This document shows, piece after piece, positions 13,401-25,400 of a DNA stretch of 64,000 nt (its first letter is position 1; each line of letters opens with the position of its first letter). The notes beneath the pieces are model-generated. The model did not search any database, was not told the origin of the DNA, and saw nothing but the letters and a program-made list of their open reading frames with translations. The DNA is taken from assembly GCA_914767715.1 (NCBI GenBank), contig OU612068.1, positions 33,482,001-33,546,000 of the forward strand, in the 5' to 3' direction. The translations under genes were made by a program, and so were the position numbers. This DNA is from Membranipora membranacea. Taxonomy: Eukaryota > Bryozoa > Gymnolaemata > Cheilostomatida > Membraniporidae.

Positions 13401-16400
13401 TGTGGGGTAATAGGAAAGCTAGACAGGTCAGCAAAGGAAAGGTCAAACGCTAGCAACACTGTGTACACACTGAGAGCAGTGATTGTGGTGGTGAAATTAT
13501 AATCTAGTTGCAGCAGCTAAGAAAAGGAACAGTTAATACATATTATAATGCAGATCAAGTGACGAGTCGAGTGGAGATAGTATTATATTGAAACCACACA
13601 ATATATGTCGTGTCACAAGCCACACGCCACAAGTCACACGCCCTTAATGGTGGTGTAAGTCACACGCCCTTTGTGGTGGTGTAAGTCACACGCCCTTAAT
13701 GGTGGTGTAAGCCACACGCCACAAGTCACACGCCCTTAATGGGGGTGTAAGTCACACGCCCTTAATGGGGGTGTAAGTCACACGCCCCTAATGGTGCACG
13801 TGTTGAGCTAGGAAGATCAAGTAGCACAGAGACTATGCTGTACACAATTTTGTTTCTCTTAACTGGTCTAGTATCAGACGGGCCAATAATGCAAACCATT
13901 AGAGGAGCAATTTAAGTAATGTCTGTGTCAATTAGAACGAAGTCCTGGTCTTCCTCAACTCCCTCATATTCAATTGTCAAACGAATGATGAGGCCTTGAG
14001 GTGCATCCATTACACATAGAGTGGTGATCATGTAATGTAATGTGATCATTTGAGGTGACAGTGAGCGTGATATGTGCAGTGTATTTGTTTCATGTTCATA
14101 CTAAAATCATGCCTTGACATTTGAACTAGAAAAATCTCTGATTCAGTCGGTCCTCTCAGATAATCAATAGAGAACTGAGATATAAGCCAAGACACACTGA
14201 GGGCACTCGCGCTATCAGCTACTTTCATTATTGACAATCATTGATGACAATCCAATGCGAGTCAGTTGTGTGGGTTTTTATAGACAGTTTTCTGAGTTCT
14301 TATTTATGCCTCAATTCGGAGTTGTCCTCTCTCCAGCTTGGTACTTTTAACCCACGCCGCATAGGAAAAAGAGGGTTATCTTGAAAACCGCTTATGCTAG
14401 GATAAAATGAGTTTTGATTCAGAGTCTGCACCATTGAAAACCCTGTGAGAAAAGGATTCCAAATCATGAGAGGCTTGAATGTTGATAAATCATAATTTTA
14501 GTGACGAAACTCATGAAAAATTCTGCCAAATTGTCCGCAAAACAGGCAGAAAATGCTGTAATTGACTATCCTAATACTTATTATTATTTCCCAAACTATG
14601 TCCATATGAGTTTTTAATGCTGCAGATTCTGAATCGAAAATAATTTTTATCCTGTTATAAGCGGTTAACAAGATAACCCTCTTTTCAGCGCGTTTTCCCT
14701 ATGCGGCGTGGGTTAAAAGTACCAAACTGGAGAGAGGACAACTCCGAATTGAGGCATAAATCAGAGCTCAGAAACTGTCTATATACAGAATGATATTGTG
14801 ATAACAGTTAGCTGCTGGACTGCTGAAGCTGAAACACGCTCAGTGCATTTTGGCTAGTAAATCACAAGAGATACATTTGATTACTTGAAGCAGCTTCACT
14901 TGTATAGTAAGATGAGAATAGACATTGCTTACCGGTAGTATGCTTGTCTAGACAACATGGCACAATATTATGGTCATTGTTATAGATAGTAGTGCAATGG
15001 ACTATGTCATAATTTTCCCAATGATACGGAGGCAGAAAATAAAACCTTGTTGAGTAAGGAATAAAGGCCAAATGTCAACTTATCTGCCAAATAGCAACTT
15101 GTCCTACAATTCATAACTAGTACAATTATCTTTTAATTATATATCTTTAATGCGATAAACAGTCAATTGATGGATTTTAATGTGTGCCATAGACTCTCAC
15201 CCTTCCTGCCTTAACGATATTATAATAAATTCATTTATTTACCCTTTTTCATTGTATATGGGATTGTAGATACATATTCTCCGTAAACATTGGTGCCGGT
15301 TATATTTATCGCGTACTTCCCGTTGAAATATACATTTCTCCAGACGTGGTACGGATTATTTACCTTTTCACACCGCCATGTTCTATAAAGGAGTTTGGGT
15401 AGGAAATCATAATAAGCGTGCATTATGTAAGCAACCGTGGGAAGGTCAGGTGATGTCAGGTAAGTGAAATAATTTGGTGTGCAGTCCTAGGCTAGTGATG
15501 TCTTCAGTTTTCAAAGCTGCCTCAAGCATCGCATGCTGATAGGAGCATCAAAAGCTAAAAGGAATTCTGCTATCAGAACTATGTAATCAGATTTTGAAAA
15601 GAATGTGATAAAAAAAGGGTCGTTAAGATTTGTGAGACGGGGTTTTATCTATCTATGAAAGTGATGTTGCAGAACTTAATAACATGATAAATAACCAGAC
15701 AGTACATAGGACACGATAAGATATTGGAAATAAAGGCAGGTCCGGTTAGTGAGTTATCCCCTCCACCTGTTAGTATTATTACAATTGTGTGTGACCAGTA
15801 AAAGCAGCATACCTCCAACCCATGCAAAGGCAACATGCAGCGCAATCATGTGACAATATTCAGGAAACTTCTAATCATTCTAAGAATCGAGCAATTTCAA
15901 ACGACAGAAACGAGTTGTAACACAAAACTGTTAGATGTAAAACATTGTGTCAACCACAGTTGGCATGCTACAGGCAATGAGTGCTACTGTAGGCTTCTAA
16001 TGTATGTATGGGTAGTGGACGGAGCAATCCAGGAAGACACAATGTCATACCAGTAGAATTTTTGCCAATCAGCGTGTGTGTTTGCATAACACTGCCAAAA
16101 TAATTGTTCCCTCGGATGAATATGGAGAAATTCCTTCTCCCCATTTCATTGAATGATTTGCCAAAAGAACATTTACTGGACGACTGGGAATCACATTTGT
16201 ACAGCCTAAAATAAAACAACATCAGACAATTACAACGAGCGGGTAAATTGGTCCTGCTGTAGTTGTGATACCAATACTTCTGTGAGTTATCTGTCCACAG
16301 ACTAAGGGAAGGCAACTACACAGGGCAATCTGTAGCATTCTTGACCATATGAATGAATCTCCGCTACAAAAACTGCAATTGGGCGATTGAGAAATGACAA

Positions 16401-19400
16401 TTGCAATACTGCCAATAAGTGCCAATGTTCCTGCATTAAGAGTTTGTATTAAGATATAGGTAAGAATTTTTTGGCACAAGTTATGGATCTCAGATTACCA
16501 ATTTCCAAAATAAAATACTATCATACAGAGCTCATCTAACGGGATATAAGAAGATCAATCAATGTTCAACTTAAATCAAGGGTGTAATTTGATTTGATTT
16601 GGCCATCTGATTTGATTAACCATTACCAAAAAATACGAACAGGTAGACTATTGGTCGCCAATTGAAGGAGCGTCAATGCATGCTTTACTAAAATGCTGTG
16701 GGTCTATCAGAGAAAAGTTGGTAAAGCTGAATTGTTGGGAAATGGGATCGCTAAAATTAGAGTTTTATGACATCTATCAGTACATAACATATCAGAATTA
16801 GGTTAGTTTTGATCATGCCAGATGTTTTTGAAATAAGAAGATTTGATCACAATTTTGTAGTGAGAGGTTATGTGTGCATTTGTGCAATCAAAGATGAGCT
16901 ACAAGCAATGAGTTTGAATATTATTCAAGCATCATGTAGCAGTCCATACTGCCTTGCCTACCCTTTATCGATCTGCTTGGTTCGGAGTATTCTGGAGAAT
17001 AGTAATGATATCAGCGTGTAGCACCAATACTTATATCTTTGATGATGAGATGAATTGATTGAAAACAATAATGAAATGTCACGTAATCATATAAAACATC
17101 AATAAATGATGAGAGATGGAGAGATGGAGAGATGGAGAGATGGAGAGATGGAGAGATGGAGAGATGGAGAGATGGAGAGATGGAGAGATGGAGAGATGGA
17201 GAGATGGAGAGAGAAGTAATTCCTGTAGATTATTACCAATGGTGCCTTATTGATGTGATTAATCATTGGTATCTCCTTCTGATTTTACTGATGGGAGAAG
17301 GTATGATGATACAAAAGTTTTTTTATTGATGTTTAGATTTTCTAAATTCGTGAAATATAATCACGGCTGCTAAATTGAACTTCCAGTGATCATTTATCAA
17401 ATTTATTAATTAAATCAATTTATTAAATTTTTTCCCACTACATGTTTAAAAATTGCAACAAATGAACTAAAACATCCCTATGAGCCCAAATGGAAGCATT
17501 TTCAAATGCACAGACTTGCCACAGTCAACAACAACCCAAATAAGGCTGGACATGCAATAAATAGAAACTAGCAAACGGCCGTGGAGGACTATTCAAGCAG
17601 CCATAAAAACACAACTCAAACATCAGCCTACAAGCAAGTTCCGTCTAAAATGCAGACAGCTCATTGAATAAAGCTAAGGTAGGCATTTAGTCGAGCTTAA
17701 AACACAAATAAATAATGACAAATAAATACAGCTGTATCAAAAACATCATAATAAAGGAAATAGTATTTGAAATAAAACAATTCACTGACACACTTTGGTG
17801 CATTTCCATGTAAGGATCTGCTGAGGAAATTCACTATTAAATAGTCACAATGGTTTGGAAGTTGTCCCAATTTTGGTAAGAGAATTAGAGTAGCTACGTT
17901 ACAAGGCTATAACCTGATACAACCTGAATAGTCATAGTAAAGCAGAAATCCACTGTAACAATTCACGGTGTTGACCAATATCGCTTACGATCAAATTCTT
18001 ACCTGTCTATAGGTGTGGTTGATTTATAAAGAAAAATGCTGAAATTGGGAAGCAGGGAATCAAATCACTCGCGGCTTCATTATCGCAATGTTAAAACTTT
18101 TGCATTATGGATGTGATTTTGTAACTTTGATATAAAAAATTTCTCAAAATCACTACATATTTATCAACACTAACAGGGAGAATTTTTTTCTGGCTTATTT
18201 ATATTTGCATATCTTTCTTTTTCCATTCCATACCCTGGGGTATGCCCACCTCCCTTTGTATCTGCGCGCAATATCAATGTTGCTAAAGAGGAGAAAATTG
18301 GAAGCCATTAATGTTGAATATCGAGAACAGTTCCTTACAAACACATGCATCAATTAAACCTAGTGCCAAAGCACACACTATCTATATAATCTGGGATGTA
18401 AAACTGAACAGAAAACCAACAACTGAACAAGAAACCAACAGAGTATGAGTGATCAAACTAAGGAGTTCTTTTAAACCAAAATTATTAAGCCTACAAAGAA
18501 CAATAAGACCAGAAAAACAACTACAACTGTCATCTGAAGGATCTCTCTTGTGATCTGTGTTATGATACACTCTGGCCAAGGCTAGACGGCTTAAACTCAC
18601 AAGAAGCTTATGGTGAAGATCTAACTGGGAGAGACAACATCACATCTTTATTAAATCGCACAAGAGTTTTTGTAAATCACACAAAAACCTTGTACAGGCG
18701 ATTGTGACCCGCAGATGTCCTAAATATTGAATCAGTCTTCTGATGGCAAGTGAACAATCAGATAAAGCTGTGGTTGTAACATCAAATAAAACACAGTGCC
18801 ACCCAAGCCTGTCACAACCGGAGTGACCTTATGACAACTATAGTTATTCAGTTAATGTTCGATCCCTTGATATAAAATAGTATAGGGGTGATGTTTTAAA
18901 TTATTGATGATTGTTTAATTCTGCTATTACCCGTAACCATACTACCCATAGCCATCCAACACAATACACCGGCAGAGAAGTTCCAACCAACATTGCCACC
19001 ATACAGGCACCAGGGTAAAAAGATCACACAGAACAAATAATAATAGTACTACTATTACTCCAAACAATCGGTTTATAACGGTTCATCCCCTGGTTCGGTT
19101 TAACTATCACATAATTATTTAATTGATTATTTACAAACATAAACTATGTAAAACTTATCAGTGGTTACATTAGATCAAGGTTTGTACCAAGATTACCAAG
19201 AACTGATGATATATGACTGAGTATAGGTAGAACAGTAGACATGACCCTGATTACAGGCCTGAATCTGGTACCCTATCTATCATGCTTACATATGATCACA
19301 GAGTAAGGATATATCCATACTCTGTGCTATCATCATTACAATCTCCATACTATCCGGACAGTGTCATTGTGACATTTTCTGACCAGTTCATGATTTTCTT

Positions 19401-22400
19401 AATATCAAAGTCTGTTACAAGGCGGTAGGCTACCAGATTTAAGGACCTCATTAGTTTAAATGCTCAAATTGTGTCCGGATGTCATTATTAACAACTTTGT
19501 TGGGAAAGTGGTTGAGATTGAAATGGGCATTACCAGCTATCCCGACCCAGTTCGAGCTCTTAAACTAGGACATCATAAGGGCCGTGGGCAGTCATAAATC
19601 TTTTGTTTTGATTGATGGGTGCTCATTGAGAAGAAAATTGATCTAGTTCACCATATTACCAGTGGATCGGTTGAATGTCTCCACTAGGTTTAGCGAGTAA
19701 ATCTTTAAAACCGATGAAATTACCCCAAAACAGCGTTACAAACAGGGAAGGAATGGTTAGAGAGAAAGAAGCAGAGAAAAGCTTAACTTACTCGTCCAGC
19801 TCCTTGGCTGCCCACCAGTGTCTTCAAGAATAAACAATACAGAAAATAAAGATAGTTATGTGAAACCTATCATAATAATGATTGTTGTAGGATGTTTTTC
19901 ACAACCTGCTAAAGACATTAGGCCAAATGATGGCGGGGGGGGGGGTGGAGGGGAGAGCAAAACTTGGTGCGAGAAGGAGGGAATCTGAAATATGGAAAAT
20001 AATATGGTATACAGCTGTATATATTCAGTAATTATATTTAGTAATTTTTTATTCCATATATATATTCAACTTAATCAAAGTTGCATACTCATGCGATGTA
20101 ATGGATCATGGAATCATGTCTTAAAGATAAAAGAGTTTTAATCGCTAGATAAATGTGCCTGTAATTGTGAAGAATTTAGCTTAATCTACAATATCTGAAT
20201 GTTGATGTAGGGAATCAAAACATTACTTTACAAATTATAAAATATAATTGCAACGAAATTGTGATTACAGGTGGCAGCTATTGGATGGGCTATTTGATGG
20301 GATATTTGATGACAGCTATGAAGATGGACCATACACTGACAGCAACTGTTACTGTCAGTGTATTGCCCATCTTCTTTCCCCAATCATTCTCCAAACCATT
20401 TAATTTTTATAAAGAGGTGCTTTTGCGCTAGTATGTAAGATTTGAGATATACAGTGATCTATGAGCGATAATCACATAGGGTGTGCCACCATATATGGTT
20501 ATACATGTGATAGTACAACATTATGGTTCTCATGGAACAAATAGCTAAGATTTGATTAGATAAGGATTAATCACATGCTAATCATTATTAACTGCTACTG
20601 TAATCTTTCTGCTGATCATAGCAAGCCTCCAGTCATCTCAGAGTAAAATCAGAGAATGCATATTATCAATAGCCTCTGGTTGCATGTCACATTAACACCT
20701 TTTTGAGGTGCCTCGATTTCACCTATAAAACTGATTATGGCGTGGAGGTTAAGGATCTTTGTGAGAGAACCTTGGTGAGTGTAGGTGTACTTTATTACCG
20801 TACTAATTGCTTTATTGAAAAATGCCAAAGGGAAACCTCAAAGGGTGTTACTTCTCATCGGATCTAAAAATCTGGTAATCATCTCATTCCGGCAAAAATA
20901 CAATTTATCTCTTACCCCATTTTGAAATTACAAATCGAAAGCTTAGCCACTAACTAAACTGATGAATTCAAAATGGGTGATAGTCGCTTCTCATGCATAT
21001 TTTCATCCCGCAAAAGAGATTAGACAGGATCAAGCAGGGGTTTTACCCTAATGGCCAAAAGGTTTTCTACTCAACATTCTGAGATCATGGCCTGAAACAC
21101 TTTTATGACATCAGATGATTTTTTTTGTGAGGGAGTTTGCTAACGATCTTGAATTTGTGCTGATAAATCTCATACACAGGTTAGTAAAATGGTATAATCA
21201 TATATAAGAGACTTTCAGTTTGCAGACAATTCATCATTTCCTCTGGAATGCTAAGGCCCGGTTATGTCACATACACTCCATGGGTATTATCTCAAAAATA
21301 AGATTAATCAATATTTTTTTACCTCAATTCCTATCATGCGGGCACAGTGTAAGGATATCCTTACTCTGTGATACGATTATACACTGGACTTTGGTATGCA
21401 TAAGTGCCAGGGGGGGGGGAATGCAGCTGGGAGCGTTATTGGAAAGAAAGACTTAAATCTGAAATAGGTTATTGAAAGTGTTAGGGGTTGAGCTCAGTTT
21501 TAGGTTTCACAACAGCTGCTGTCACCTTCGATTCCTAGTATAGGCAAAACAAAAGGGCACACAGGATAATACAACTCCATCAACCCATCCAACAGGTAGA
21601 TACATGGATGGCTCATACAGATCTTGGTTCTAAGTTTGACTAACATTTACCTGAGAGGCCATAGAATTATACAAAATATGCAACAAGTAATTATTAGCTG
21701 CGAGTGGAGGCGAAGATCCCAAATAAATCCTGGAGTAGAAGTGAAGTATCTGGGACGGAGATAGGAGACCTATAAAGTATCTGGGACGGAGATATGAGAC
21801 CTATAAAGTATCTGGGACGGAGATAGGAGACCTATAAAGTATCTGGGACGGAGATAGGAGACCTATAAAGTATCTGGGACGGAGATAGGAGACCTATAAA
21901 GTATCTGGGACGGAGATATGAGACCTATAAAGTATCTGGGACGGAGATAGGAGACCTATAAAGTATCTGGGACGGAGATAGGAGACCTATAAAGTATCTT
22001 GGACGGAGATAGGAGACCTATAAAGTATCTGGGACGGAGATAGGAGACCTATAAAGTATCTGGGACGGAGATAGGAGACCTATAAAGTTGGACTTCTGGG
22101 ACGGAGATAGGAGACCTATAAAGTTGGACTTCTGGGATGGAGATAGGAGACCTATAAAGTTGGACTTGGCTTTTAGCCTTTTTGAGATGATTTCTGTATA
22201 AAGCAGGTATGATTGAGTCTAATGTCACATTTTGCTCTTGACTGAATGATGGCAAAAAATGAGTTCATCACAGCTGTTAATTGTTATACAGCAAATATTT
22301 TTAAAGCCATAATAATATAACCTGGCTAGTCTAGTATTTTTTTAGATCATGTTTAGTTATAGACCAGGTCAAAAAACTGAGTAGTCAGTACATTATAATT

Positions 22401-25400
22401 ACCGCATGCCAGTAGTTTTTTATGGTAAACAGAGGTTTCAAATGCAGAAAGTTGAATATTATGCAAACTTGATAAAAGTTCCTGATTGTGATAAATTAAT
22501 ACATTCAAAATGAATGTAAACCTACTTTCAATCCAATCCTTGTATTGTATCAAGACAAAATCAGCTTGAAAAAGACCGAAAACACCACAATAGTCCTGAG
22601 TAACCCTTTGAGCATGTGCAATAAAACAGGAAAAGAAAGTAAGAAGTTATCTAGGTTTTCTTTTAGTGTGAAATTCTATCATCATGTATAACACAAGGTT
22701 GCACGCACCGCAGCGGTTGCTGCAGCGGTGGCTGCAGCGGTGGCTTCTGACTAAACTATTTGTTATGTACAACGTAAAAACTGCTATTCATAACACTGCT
22801 CTTATTCTGACCTGAATATATCTTGGCATTTTTTTACATACATGATACTCAGATACCTATGCTATGGCCGCCAACTTCTGCTCAGTAGAAGAAAAGGTGT
22901 TTCAAAACCACTGATTACATTTAAGTTACAACTTACAAATAAATTTGCCAACTGACACAACAAATCAGGTTGGTACTATCTCAGCGGCCCCACGAACAAA
23001 ACAAAAAATTTGACCGCTGAAATAAGGCTAAATCCAGTGTATGTCATATAATATCTGTCAATATCTAAAGATCAGAAGTAAGAACAAAATGATTGACTAT
23101 AGCTTGTTTCGCGTTTTTTGGTGAAGTAGAAGAAGATATGAAACTGAAGATACCTTCAGGGGTCAGTCATGGAGAAAGAAGTGAAAAAACTTTTCATTTT
23201 ATAGTCGATTCTCGTTTTGAGCAGAAGATTCAGCCCTACCAAACCTGTGCTTATATCTAACTAATAATGATTGTTGGTAGGTGCTAAGGTGTGCAAGATG
23301 GGAATTTGTGAACCTTGAGTGAAAATCATGAGGGTATCTCTAAGTACAGTAAATAATAAATTAGTAGATACTAAATACTGTGGTGTGGTGTACGTGTAAG
23401 TGTGGTTCAGGTGTAAGTGTGATGTACGTGTAAGTGTGGTTTGTGTTTGCAGAGGAAGTTACCCAGTGATTGAGTTTGTAGTTGTGAGATTCTGTGATAT
23501 ATGAGATTGCTCGAATGTTTCAGAACAATGGATAGATCTAACTGAGCCATTGTGTTCTGACCTAAAATAATCATCATCCAACCAATGATACAAGGTATGT
23601 CATAGACATCATGTACGACTAGAGAGCATAGACTATAGATACCAAATCCTCATAAGGTGTTTTGATCATTTAACTTTTATTGAAGGCTTTGGGAGTCAAT
23701 TTCTTTCACACTGCGCTCTTGAGGTCAAAAGGACCGGCATGGTTAGTATGAATCCCAAATCATTTTCAAGTTACCAAAATGGATACCAAAAATACTGCAC
23801 ATCAACTGAACTTGTCCATCTACCGCTAAAATGATTTTATCAGTTTGCAAACCGTACAGCACCGTCAACTGACCCATTATTGTGATTTGTGAGAGTATGT
23901 GCAATGTGCATATAAAAAGACAACAAAGACGAACAGAAGAGAGAGAATGTGAGGTGCCAACAGCCTGCCCAGGTTACTCAAGTCTCGTGATAAGAATAAA
24001 TTAAATCTGTAACAAGTGTTTACCTGAGTGTTCGATTATACCTTGTAAGGGAAATGTGTAAAAAAATCATCACTGAGAAAGGTGGGATTCAAGGCAGTCA
24101 AAATCTGTAAGATATATATCTATGCTCTACATATAAATATATATATATGTACATATTTATAAATATATGATACATATCATAGCAGGCTTTCATACGGGTA
24201 TGGGATGATGTGTAGTCATTAGTGAAGTATCACAATGACCACAACCCAGCAGTTTTCTCTACCAAGGCACAATACGTTATTACAGAATTATGAAATATAA
24301 CCCTTTGTGTAGTATGGATCTCGGAGCACAAATAAATATACAGTGGTGGCATCAAGTATATAAGTAGTTACTCACAGAAGTCCGTAACAGATCTCCCATT
24401 TAACATTCAGATCCTTCTGATCATCCCATCGACAATGAGCCTCAGAAAAGTTGTGAACTTCACATCGAAAGCCTGACACATTCTGAGGTGCCACTGCAAA
24501 GAGAGAAGAGCACACAGTGTCATCAATATGAGTATTATGGAAGCAAATTTGAGAAGGAGCAAGATATTTTAAAAAGACACTTTCAGTTTTAACTTTCAAC
24601 TTTTCACATAAAAGAGCTATAGTATTCATGCATGATCAAATTCACTCAGTTTATTGCCAAAGTAAGGAGGTAAGATTGGGATTTTTATTTATTTATTCTT
24701 ATTATTTATCCACTTTATTCACGGATATATTACATATCAAGACTGTTAAGTTTTTACCAAACAAATCTAAAAACCTGCTTTTTTTACAAATTTATTTACA
24801 CAATGTTATGAACGAAGTTATGAAGGACATCCATCACAGCTAAATAATTTTAGTTAAGAGCAAGTAGCAGCCTCATGCCATCCACTCTTAGAACAAGTTT
24901 GTTCCCTCTGTGGTGGCGGAGGGACATTGAAATGTTTGGTATAAAAATTCAATTCATTCAAAAGTACACACATATGTACACACATATTCACAAATATTAA
25001 TTACTAATGGGCATCCTACACAAGCCTGACTGATGTATCTATTTTAACAGATGTGATACTGTTATAACTTGTTGTTTGTAAACACTATTCCATACCACGT
25101 CACACAGAACATAAATCTACCTCAGAAGACTGTGCCAACATTCACAATCTCACAATCTCCGACATGTTATGTATTGAAGGTGAAAGGTGGTTAACCTCAA
25201 TAAATTCCTCATGTCTCCTGCTAAACCCCAGCACATCAACTCACATGTTGGCATCACATGATGGTGATATTTCATAGGATGTATTTTTTTAGTATTGTAA
25301 TACCAATGCCAATACATAATGGCAAATTATAATTTTCTTATAACTTTTAACTAGTGATATATGTAATGTGAAATATGTCATGCTGCATAATTGTATTTGT

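Larger units (their letters stand above)
16206..24375 (-). other. 8.2-kb intron of the cytokine receptor
   Basis: I saw no coding exon here. It holds an 8-bp microsatellite array (17107-17213), a 31-bp-unit minisatellite (21744-22167), a short hairpin (20320-20374), two copies of a roughly 28-bp palindrome (19297-19326, 21343-21370), poly-G runs near 19936 and 21411, and a short 12-bp repeat rich in GCAGCGGTG near 22706-22745. Confidence 0.6.

Noticed and set aside
17132-17329. Open frame MERWRDGE repeats
   Set aside because: 8-bp microsatellite artefact.
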